In this document: piece after piece, positions 34,067-44,055 of the stretch
Numbering within the stretch: position 1 is the stretch's first letter
Layout of the letters: the number at the start of each line of letters is the position of its first letter
NCBI GenBank assembly: GCA_015680905.1
Contig: CM027378.1
Location: 105,235,501 to 105,299,500 of the forward strand
Source: Coptis chinensis
Taxonomy: Eukaryota; Streptophyta; Magnoliopsida; Ranunculales; Ranunculaceae
Length of the DNA stretch: 64,000 bases
Direction: 5' to 3'
Notes under the pieces: model-generated
Databases searched by the model: none
What the model was told of the DNA's origin: nothing
The model's input: only the letters and a program-made list of their open reading frames with translations
Made by a program: the position numbers and the translations under genes

Positions 34067-35814
34067 TTGCCAGGCAGTCCAATAGAACATGTCAACTCCA
34101 TAGTCATAAAACATCTCTCTTTGTATATCCCTTGGTTTGTATTCTGGATGATCTCTCATCTTATTTTCAAGTGTTTGAGCGATCAATGGAGCTCTAGCCT
34201 GAGTATACTTGTTTTTCTCATCAGCTTCACATGTATGTGCATCATTATTTTTTCTCAGAATAAAAGTGTGAATGTCTTTTCTACTTAGGGTAGCAGTTAT
34301 TGTCCACTCACAGCTAAGATCTTTGCATACCAAAATGTATCTCTCCATGTCCTTTCTCACTTGTTGTGTACTAAACTTGTGCTTAATTGCCATTGTCGGG
34401 AAGAACTCTCTACATTCCTCTACAGTAGCCAATGCCATTTTAGGCTTCAACTCACATGTGCCAAACATTTTAGAAGCTTCAACTGGGTCAGCAACCTTAG
34501 CCATCTCCTCAGCCTCAAAAACAATAGTTGTTCCCTGCATAAAGTTCCCCAACACAGTGCCTTGCAATTCTTCTTCTAAATTCTTGACTTCATCATCAAC
34601 CACCATTGTATCAATATCATTGCCTAACTCATTATCAGAGTACTCACTATCTGTAGGACAATAGTCTTCATCGTCACTCTCTTGTGAACTGCTATCATAC
34701 CCTGCAACCATCCAAGTACCAAAAACTGGTCCAACCTAGCCTTTTCAATATTACAACCATGATTAAATTTCTCATCTACATAAACCCTTACAGCATCACC
34801 ATGATCATTATTAGACTCATTCAATTCATTTAGAAAGTCATTAATATTCTGAGTACAAAAATCAGGCTCAATAGGATCTAGTTGAGACAAGTGCACATCA
34901 GGCTCAATGTGCTCCTCAACCACATTCTCAGTCAACTCATCTCTTGCTTGAACACCAATGTGCTCCTCAACCACATTCTCAGTCAACTCATCTCTTCCTT
35001 GAACACCAATGTGCTCCTCAACCACATTCTCAATCAACTCATCTCTTGCTTCTGGCTCAGCAGTTTCTTTATCATAAAAAATGTCGAAGATCATTGGCTC
35101 TCCATTAGGACCTAAAAGTGGTTTAGTTTTCAGTACGTTAAGCCTGTTGGACTTTCTTAAAGGTGTGATTGGTTTTTTTAGTGGAAGTTGGTTTTTGTTT
35201 TTGAGTGGCAAATGGTTTAGATTTTTGAGATTGAACTGGGTTAGGTTGTTCTCGAGTGGAATTTGCTTTTTGTTTTTGAGTGGCAAATGGTTTAGGATTT
35301 TGAGATTGAATTGGGTTAGGTTGTTCTTGAGTGGAAACTTCAATGGGAACTGGAACTGAATTACTATTACATAATCTAGGTGATCTTCTAACACTTTCAC
35401 AGACTTGTATATGTTTCTTTGGTGTTCTAGGTGTGGATTTAAGTGGTGGTGGAGAGTTATAAGAAGTAATGCTGGCTGCTGTAGTTGGTGGAGGTGGGAA
35501 GACAAATAAGGGTTTTTTTTTGTTTTAAACTTACCCCACATATCCATTAAATGTTTGTCTTCTGTTATCCTACATAAGTTCCCTTTAATCAAACTTGCAA
35601 TCTGAAACCGAACAACTCCTTCACCAACCAGTTTTTGTACATCATTTTCCAAATCTAGCCAACAAATCTCATCCCCATCATACTTCAGAGACTCTTGCTT
35701 ACCCCCCTTGTATTCACTAGTCTTAATCTTCCCAGGGATAGTTCTCCCCCACTTACCACCGTAATGAATGACAAATTCTTTTACACCTAGTAAAGGACTG
35801 GCCATAGTACTCAA
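34067..35814 (-). pseudogene. MULE (MuDR-type) transposase gene, N-terminal half, disrupted
   Basis: From 35,814 the minus strand encodes a PB1-like N-terminal domain common in plant MULE transposases (VKEFVIHYGGKWGR, ICWLDLENDVQKLVGEG). A low-complexity Gln/Pro/Lys-rich middle with internal repeats follows, then an acidic stretch (SSSQESDDEDYCPTDS), then the MuDR DNA-binding domain (KFSTQQVRKDMERYILVC, CEWTITATL, HPEYKPRDIQREM). Frame changes occur near 35,515, 35,150 and 34,720. Homology ends at YWTAWQ, exactly where the CACTA terminus begins at 34,066, so the catalytic DDE and SWIM parts were separated by that insertion. It is inactive. Confidence 0.85.
34890..35045. repeat. Three 51-bp coding repeats in the MULE gene
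   Basis: The unit encodes RDELTENVVEEHIGVQ (17 residues) and is repeated three times almost unchanged (phrase ctcctcaaccacattctc). A looser repeat of about 96 bp lies at 35,165-35,345. Confidence 0.85.
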
Positions 35815-37540
35815 CTAACAAGGCTACCTACATACAAACAACATATGGAGTAAATCAGATAATGAGAAACAAATTTGATTCACAATTACATTCAAACAAA
35901 ATTCAAACCAATTTCAGGTGAATGCACACAAATTCGGATGCACAACTTCACACAAATAGCATATCAAATTTATATTTCAATTTCAATTAGCTACCATATG
36001 TCTTCAGACAAATAGAATATCAGACAACAAAATAAAACAAAAAACAATTACGTTGAAACAATATAAGCAAATCCATCACTAATACTTCATACAAAAAACA
36101 ATTAGTCCTACTAGAAAATAAAAAATTAGTTTTTAGTCCATGTTTCACTTTAGATTTTTAGTCCTTGTTTTTACTACACCAAACCATGCAATGATAAAGT
36201 CACAACTAACTGAACAAACTCTTGAAAAATTACTTTCAATTTGAAATTTTACCAAAGTGATTCCAAAAGGATATTCAAACTCATGAAAAAGCCACCATAT
36301 TTCCAACAAAACAAGCGACTACTTTCATGAAAAATATTCAAACTCATGAAAAATGATATTTTTACTAGAAACGTATAAAAACCTAATCTTTAAGCAACAA
36401 CCTTCCTTTTTTGGCTAACAACAACTAAGATGATCTCAAATCAACAACGATCAGTTCATAACCTCAATTCTACAACGATCTACAACAACACTTCATGAAA
36501 CTTCATAAATGATGACGATCACCAACTCAAACAATATAATTATATTGGATTTCGTAATGAGAGAAGATGAGGAGTTAGGCCATCGTTAAAGTTAGTGTTT
36601 TCACGAATGAAAGAGGATGAGTGTGAGAGAGAAGTCCAGTGCTAGGGTTTTGGAGTGAGAGAGAGAGAGAGAACAACACAGTGAATATGTGGTGGGAATT
36701 TCCCTCCTTATTTCTCCCGACATTCTTGAGATGCGTGAATTGCGATATTTCAAATCTGACGATCACACATTTCAAATCTGACATGTGTTCATTTAAATTA
36801 TTAAAAGTGAAATCATGTGATGTTGTTCGCGAGGGGTAGTATTGCCATTTCAAAAATACAAGCAGATTGACTACAATCAACTGAGTTGACTTGTAGTCAA
36901 GAACCAAAAGTAGGACTAAACCCTAATATTCAAGTTTTTCTGAACCAAACCCTAATAGACCAACTATTATTAGGACTAAGACCTAAAAAGCCCATATTTT
37001 TAACAATTTCGTGTTTGAAAAGATAGAAAATCGGAAATGGAATTTTTATTTAAATTCCGATTTGATTGGGATTTGGGAGCTGGGACTATGAAATTTGGGA
37101 ACATAAACAATAATGCCAAATTGGATATGGAAATTCAGAGGAAATATATGGTAACGTACTGCATTTTTTTTTCTAAGTTAGTAGATTTGTATTTACAAGA
37201 AGTTGGCTTGATTAGGAGTATGTTTCCTAATCAACTTATTTCAAATATGGTACTGCATCTCTATTTGTTAAGAAAATTGATATACTATAGAAAGCATATT
37301 TGAAATTAATAAAGATTTGGTGGAAATTTACATATACAATGAAAGTTGATTAACTTACCATAACAACCTCGCTCAATTTTTATTCTTTTACTACTAGTGT
37401 TAAGAGAGAGAAGTAATGTATAGAAACATTTGGGGAAAATCTTGTAAATTTAAATAGAAGATTTCGTCCAACTCCATTTAAAAGCTGCTAGCCAGATCAA
37501 CTATTCTTCAAATATCGTCTCCTGTTTTTTCTAGACGAAA
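35815..37540. other. Upstream of the MULE gene; no gene
   Basis: AT-rich. It probably holds the MULE 5' UTR and terminal inverted repeat (candidate around 36,860-37,010, aaaccctaat phrases), but no partner repeat survives on the other side to confirm it. A (GA)n run lies at 36,655-36,672. Confidence 0.3.
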
Positions 37541-37543
37541 AAA

Positions 37544-37708
37544 ATGGCATCTAAAAAGCTGATCTTCTTCATGTTCTTTCTTTTGATCATTTCATCATTC
37601 AAGGCCGAGGCATCTAGCCGCAGTCCAAGCCTTTTAGAAGTCACTGGTCACCCAAAAACGGAAGCATCAAACATCAATCCCCTACAAGCTGGTAGGTTTA
37701 ACTTGTAG
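37544..37708 (+). CDS. Small secreted-peptide ORF (54 residues)
   Basis: ATG at 37,544 in the context gaaaaaaATGGCA, good for plants. Residues 1-24 (MASKKLIFFMFFLLIISS and FKAEAS) form a clear signal peptide with a likely cut after Ala-Glu-Ala-Ser. The remaining 30 residues are polar (SRSPSLLEVTGHPKTE, then ASNINPLQAGRFNL). The sequence CTG followed by GTAGGT at 37,689 would be a good splice donor, so the ORF may be only the first exon. I do not recognise the family; layout and size resemble plant signalling-peptide precursors. It is not part of any element I can identify. Confidence 0.45.
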   Translation: MASKKLIFFMFFLLIISSFKAEASSRSPSLLEVTGHPKTEASNINPLQAGRFNL

Positions 37709-37874
37709 CGAAAAAATATAATTTTTTTTCTTAGAGAGTGAATTTGCAGGGTGCATTTCAGTAATAACCATTGTGGTTGTATTTGGTGAAAAGAAAATAA
37801 ATTAGATATATTTTCCAACAACGAAGATTAACAAGTAAAGAACAAAATTCTCAAGATTTTCCTTCTTGGGACGC

Positions 37875-38085
37875 AGTGATGGATTAGGGGGTGGCAATCG
37901 CCACCCCTAAAATTTTGGGAAAACAATTATTATATATTAGAATTAGTTAAAATGTTGTGATAAATGTAAGAAATTTTGAATCTAAAAAGGTCTACCACTC
38001 CAATTTTTTTTTCATAAGTTTGAACTACTGCCCCCTACAAGAGTTGCCACCCCAAATTGAGATTCTTGGCTCCATCCACGCATGT
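37875..38085. repeat. Short interspersed element-like sequence
   Basis: Starts cagtgatggattaggggg and ends cttggctccatccacgc, so the ends are weakly inverted (gtgatgga against tccatccac). The inner phrases tggcaatcgccacccctaa and gttgccaccccaaa also oppose each other. The sequence type is common in plant genomes. Class uncertain. Confidence 0.3.
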
Positions 38086-38090
38086 AATGG

Positions 38091-38092
<2 letters not shown>

Positions 38093-38157
<65 letters not shown>
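38093..38157. repeat. (TA)n microsatellite
   Basis: About 64 bases of perfect TA. Confidence 0.97.
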
Positions 38158-38161
<4 letters not shown>

Positions 38162-38590
38162 TAAGTAAGGACTTGTAGAACTTCAGATGACATACGTCTT
38201 TCGTGATATATCTAGCTTTTGTGGTTATTTAGCAAGATTGAAGCATGCCCCCATTTTTAAAGTGTATTATTTCTTTTATTTTTTTTTTTATTTTCTGCTT
38301 CTTTTCATCTTTAAAATTAATAACTGAAAATTTTGTTATGAAAACAAATTCAACCATACTTAATAATTGTGATACAATTTCATGATATAAATTACTTATG
38401 CCCAAATACATCAAATATTTTGATATGATATTATAGCCTTGGTACAAAAAGATTAACGATTTATTGTGTTGTATATAGTTCCTTGTCCAGTGATACTTCA
38501 CATTCATGAGACGTGTTGTATGTGCCTTGACTATGGGGAGGAGTTAAATATTATGTGAATGTTGTGTGCCTCCAAAGATAAACTTCATGA

Positions 38591-38732
38591 AGGAGATCGC
38601 ACATATACTTATATCCTAAGAAATTTTTGTTTTGGTGCCAACATCATCCTATTATAACTAAAGGAGATCGCACATTTACTTATATCCTGAAGAAATTTTT
38701 GTTGTGGTGCCAACATCATCCTATTATAACTA
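38591..38732. repeat. 71-bp tandem duplication
   Basis: Two head-to-tail copies starting aggagatcgcacat, differing at few positions (atatactt against atttactt; ttttggtg against ttgtggtg). The high identity indicates a fairly recent event. Confidence 0.93.
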
Positions 38733-38804
38733 ATATAATAAATTTGTTGGCTTGTTGTTTTTCCTTTAGAGTTACTTTAATTTGTTGTTAAAATTAAATA
38801 AGAG

Positions 38805-39245
38805 AAATATACCCAAATAGGGTAACAAACTAACACCTAAATTTCAATTGAGGCAAGAAAACTTTTTTTTTTCGTCAATTAGGGTAACAAACTTATAGGA
38901 TTGGTCAATAAGGGTAATCCGTTAACTTGTCATTCCAAATTCGCCATTATTTATTATTAATCCCAAAAGAAAAAACAATAAAAAAACAATAGGGTACCCA
39001 AAACAATATTTATATATAGAAAAAAAATATATTCTTAAAAAAATCAAGAAAACAAATATCTACTAAAAAAAATATATTTAGAAAATCATTAAATTTTAAA
39101 ATAAATATTTATATAAAAAAAAAAAGCATTTAAAACATTTCTTCAAAAAAAATATTTATCCAAAAAAATATTCTTTAAAAAAATGTATCCTAAAAAAAAT
39201 AAAAAAAAATTAATGAAAAAAAAAAAAGTATAAAACATTCTTTAA

Positions 39246-39324
<79 letters not shown>

Positions 39325-39497
39325 ATTTGTTTTTATTATTAATAATAGATAACGATACATTTAGATGGCATGTTGATGGATTTCCTTTATTGACTAATCT
39401 TATAAGTTGGCTACCCTAATTGACTAAAAAAAACATTTGTTGTCTCAGTTGAAATTTAGGGGTTAGTTCGTTACCCTATTTGGGCATTTTTCCTTAA
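38805..39497. mobile_element. MITE-like element with long terminal inverted repeats
   Basis: The left arm (about 38,810-38,945: cccaaatagggtaacaaact, cctaaatttcaattgag, aactta near taggatt) returns inverted at about 39,360-39,494 (gttagttcgttaccctattt, tcagttgaaatttaggg). Arms are about 130 bases. The centre is AT-rich and holds a TA microsatellite (39,247-39,320). No coding. Flanks ttaaataag and ttaataagg could be a mutated 8-9 base target duplication, which would suit a MULE-derived MITE. Confidence 0.7.
39247..39320. repeat. (TA)n microsatellite inside the MITE
   Basis: About 74 bases of TA at the centre of the inverted-repeat element. Confidence 0.95.
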
Positions 39498-39957
39498 TAA
39501 GGGGTATATGCTTAGTTATGGCATCTCTAATATCTAATCTTAGTTGTTAAAATAATGATTAACGTAGTATTGAAAAAAACATTTTAAGTTTATAAAGTAC
39601 GGCTCCAAAATAGTATTTGATCAATTGGCTTCAAGTTACATTTAAAAATGTCACATATGATAGTAGATAATTTCCCTTTAAATATACATTTTTTAAGTAA
39701 CAATTTTTGGTAATTTCAAACACACAACAAGGGTGCCTATGCTTATTTGTTGTTTGAAAATCTTGTTTCCAAAAACTAGAGCTAGCTATCCGCCAGTTTC
39801 TTGAGTTATTGAAGATTCGAAACAAAGGAAATGGACAATATATGTTTTTTTCCCCTCTTAAGTGGAAATTTTATTAATAACGAATTTTACAAATAATTAA
39901 GACAAGCGTGCAACAAGCTGCATCGGAAGTACTTTCTGAATGGCAAATTTTATCCTC

Positions 39958-40560
39958 CTAAATACAAATTCGTTCGACCGAACTAGGTATAATTACATTA
40001 TTGTCCATAAGTTTTTGCAATCTATTAAGGAGCTCAACCGACTGTTGTGCTAAGAAACCAAAAGTGTCGAAATTGAACGAAATAAAACAATGCTGATTAG
40101 CCCTACAAGCTTTCTCATGTTTCTCAATCTTCCTTGTTGCAACTCTATTAGTTGTTTGTCCCAACTCAAAGTCCCGATTCCCATGCCCTACCAATGGAGA
40201 GGTTCCAGTTACATCTACACATGTATGCCTCCCCTCAGAGCAATTGTAGATCAAGACATCCGCAAGCCAAAGTGTCGATCTGCCTTCATTCAAATTCGTG
40301 AGGAAAATGACGGGAGCCTCCTTATTCACTTGTACTCCAACCCTCCAAAATACATCACGTAAAATGTCTCTGACATGATCATGTCGGTATTTGAAACCAA
40401 GAAAGCATCCAATCTACTCTTTTTGCATACAAGGCAAAGACCACCATCAGAGTAATAAGAGTAATACAAAGGGATCATGAGATGGTATCAGAGAATAGCA
40501 CGATACTACGCCGGCGACATATGATGCCCAAGTCCCTCAATCAGAATAGCAAGTACAAAA
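39958..40560 (-). pseudogene. Retroelement-associated protein fragment
   Basis: Minus-strand frame 40,329-39,958 reads EGRSTLWLADVLIYNC, then CVDVTGTSPLVG, then KIEKHEKACRANQHCF and DTFGFLAQQSVELLNRLQ. This matches a protein segment that, in plant genomes, is found downstream of reverse-transcriptase-like ORFs and annotated under various names. Further upstream (to about 40,560) the related MIPLYYSYYSDGGLC and CLVCKKSRLDAF pieces are visible, in other frames and with part missing. It is a broken fragment and its biochemical role is unknown to me. Confidence 0.55.
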
Positions 40561-41485
40561 TCTTTTGCATGTTATGACTGTAACCATCCAATGACTATTT
40601 TTGACGAAAGCGATAACTCAAACTCCCTCTTAAGACCGGAACCATAGTTTGCAATTAAGTAATGTGGCAAAAATTCGACACGGGAAGTATTCAATAAAAT
40701 TTGAGCCTCAAACAAGAATTCGCTTTTTCAATTTGGATTAAAAAATCGAAACGACAAAAAAGTTTAGTTAAGTGACTAATTCAAGTATAATACAAAGCTA
40801 AAAATACAAAATACAGAAAAATTTGACACTAGACTTATACTAAAAATTCTATAAATGGCACCCATTATTGCCTCAAAATAACATGAAAGGCACTAATAAT
40901 TAATTAATCTAATTCATATTGAGTTAGAATGATGGGTTTATTTGTTATTGTGAAAGTTACAAACAAAATAAAAGAAGTAAAAAAACTTTCTTGTTGAGTT
41001 CTATGATTTCTCTCGAGTAATTGATCTTCTCTAGGATATAAATGGATAGTTTCCCACTATCCAATCCCATTTAAATTAATACGCACCATTTAGTTTACCT
41101 CAGTTTTAACCTTCTTTTTTAATTCTAGTTTTCTCTTTCTTTATTATGAGTCCTGTTTTTTTAGGATCTTAATTAATACGGGATTACTATTCGAGAGAAT
41201 AATTGATGTATGGCCAAATAATTTTCATAATTTTCATAAAAATAAAATAAAATAGTCTGGCATGTTTCGTTTTATTTAACGACTCTATTGTTATTCAAAT
41301 TCTAGTATCGATCTACATTCACAAAGCTATAACAATACTTATATAACGAAAAGTACAACATTTTTTTTTTTTTTTTTTTTCTTAAGTAGTAGCAAAAACA
41401 CATTTAATTAGCATTCTTTTCTTACTAAAGATTAATAAACTTGCAACAAGAGTTTTAATATGAAAATAGTTCAAGGGACTATTTT
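40561..41485. other. No gene
   Basis: AT-rich with a poly-T run at 41,359-41,381. No feature beyond this. Confidence 0.4.
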
Positions 41486-43570
41486 TGTCACAACCCAAAT
41501 TTCTAAACAATTACAAAGTGAATATTTGAAATATAAATATTTCAAACATCACTATGTTCAATTGTCTAAAACCCAGGCTATGACGGGGTGGATACAACAC
41601 ATACAAACACCAAAAACCCATATCATAAAAGAATTAACTTAAAATAAATAATCCCAAATATATATCTGCCATCACTTTATTAAAAGGCTATCTTCCGTCC
41701 AAAAATTATCAAACAAAACTCTAAGAATAATTAAGTCCTCAACTCCATATTCTCAAGTCATAATGAATATGAAAACTATATTATTACATACTTCAAAAAA
41801 AGAATCGGGCCTAATAAAATAAACTAACGGACTACTCCTAATACAACTCCAAATCAAACGCCGTAGTTCCACTGCCTTCCACCTATGTTCCCATGTTCCC
41901 CAGAACACACCCACGTTGCCAAAACAAAGCAAACATGGGTCAGCAAAAATGGAATTTGCTGGTATGAGTAGACTAACAACATAAAGACATTTCCAAATTT
42001 TAATTATCAAATAAATCACTTTAAATGTACCCATACTTAACCATTCTCAGCTTGGAAGACAAGTAGTTCCGTCTTTTCAACCGGCATAGTTTCTTCCCAA
42101 GCAAGATTTCCATTCTAATAACTCATCCTAATAACTCAGTAATTGAATTAAATCTTACCGATAACCGCTTCTCTGTAAGGGTAGGACAACGTCCCTGCAC
42201 AAAATATTAGTAACTCCTACCTTCCTGAAATGGAAAGTTAGAAATTCTTAATATACATATTTAGCTAATCTATATGTATTCAAACACAAGTCCAAGCACG
42301 CACCCACACAACCAAATCAATTACACTTATTAACTAACCCGATTAATTTTTATACACCCACCTAGTACCACTATATTACAGCCATCTTTGGGCTTTCCAT
42401 ACACATAAATCACAGCCATTTTGGGCATAAAATCTCAGGTCATTCATGGCATATTCAATGAATATCTTGGGTCATTCCCGCCATATTTAAGGAATACTCA
42501 TCATATCACTAACGGGTCATTCATGGCACATTCAATGAATGCCCTGGGTCATTCCCGCCACATTCAAGGAATACCCAACCCTACATTCCGGTACACTCAA
42601 AGAATATAACTAACCTGCAAGGCGAATACCTTAGTTCCTCTCTAGGGCAGTCCAAACTATTTAGTCATTCATGGCACATTCAATGAATACCTGGGTCATT
42701 CATGGCACAGTCAATGAATACCCCTTTATAACACTAACGGGCCATTTATGGCACATTGAATAAATGCCCACCTATCACATGACATCACCAGTCATAATAT
42801 CTCATTTCCAAATCTGGAGGCGTGGAGAGTTCTAAAAGGTGTGGTCGACGCGTTGAAAACATTATTGAATTATATTGCGTATATTCTTTCAGCGTAAAGA
42901 GAAGTATCTTGTTCATATTTCATTGTTCACACATTATTAATTATCATGATGTCTAAGTGTCATAGCGTCGTATATCAAAACGAATTAGAGTAAGAATGTA
43001 ATTTCACATAGTAGTTCATACACGCATTACATTTATGTAGTCTTAGCCTAAAGCCAAGCATACCAATAGCCCTAGGCCTATCCTAATAGACCTAATCCTA
43101 GCCAGTAGTCAAAAGTCAAACTTGGTCAATAAGTCAAAGGGTTAACTGGTCAATAGCAGCTAACCTGCCAAGGGTCAACATATCAATAAGTTCTAAACCC
43201 ATCTAACCAAAACCCAAAGACTAAAGCCCAATAGTCTTTAGGCAACTCAAATGAACTTAAACAAAACTTAAGCCCACAAGTTTATAAATAGGCCCAAGCC
43301 CAACTCAAATAGACCAAAATTGATTCAACAAAAATAAGACTGAGAGCATCGGATCATGCTCTCGGTCATCTCCTCCAACAGCTCAAAACCTCCACTGATC
43401 AGCCATCATCAAATACCAAACTTTGTCCACTCTAAACCCATCGATTTTAATCCTCACTAAAAACCCAAACTTTTGACATAACAAAAAACCCAATTCCTTC
43501 ACTCCTTAAAAATCGATCTCGACACTATTAACACCCTTCGGAGTTTCAACAACACCCAAACAAACCAACA
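41486..43570 (-). mobile_element. Probable solo LTR of a Ty3/gypsy element (Tekay/Del-like)
   Basis: On the minus strand the block starts TGTTGGTTTGTTTGGG near 43,570 and ends GGGTTGTGACA at 41,486. Such long (about 2.1 kb) LTRs with this type of ending (ttgtgacaaaaatag beyond it) are typical of the Tekay/Del lineage as I know it. It includes an internal repeat cluster at 42,430-42,770 and no coding. No clear 5-base target duplication was found. Assignment is by pattern only. Confidence 0.4.
42430..42775. repeat. Degenerate repeats with internal palindromes
   Basis: Variants of gtcattcatggcacattcaa followed by tgaatgccctggg recur about six times. Each carries cattcaatgaatg, a near-perfect palindrome. 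A second variant reads cattcccgccatatttaagg. Confidence 0.8.
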
Positions 43571-44055
43571 AATGTTAGGATACTATGATTCTGCCATCTG
43601 GAACTGCATCTAGATCGACACATGTTCAATAGGTTCTGTCATTTGTAGTTAGTTATGTAATAATCCTACTATGTACTGCAATCCTACAATGAGAGTGACC
43701 TCATCTGGCCACTAGAGAGAAATAAGCAACGGAGGGGATGAGCCCTTTGCTGGCATCGGCCGAGGGGGCCCAAATTCGGTAAAGAAAGCACAAGGGAGGG
43801 AAATGGCAGGAAGACGTGAATGAGTAGGCACAGGACAAACTAGGGCCGAGAAGTAGACTATCAAATCTAATAAACGAAAGAAGGTCGTAGGAGAGGAGAC
43901 AGCAGATATATAACACTCAACCACATAGCAAAATACATTAAATCAAGGCGAGCCATATCGCAAGTTAACAACAGTATGGTGAAAAACATAAAAGATTAGC
44001 CAAATTGCAAAGTTAACAACAGTATTGTGATACATAGTAAAGACTAGGGCATTCC

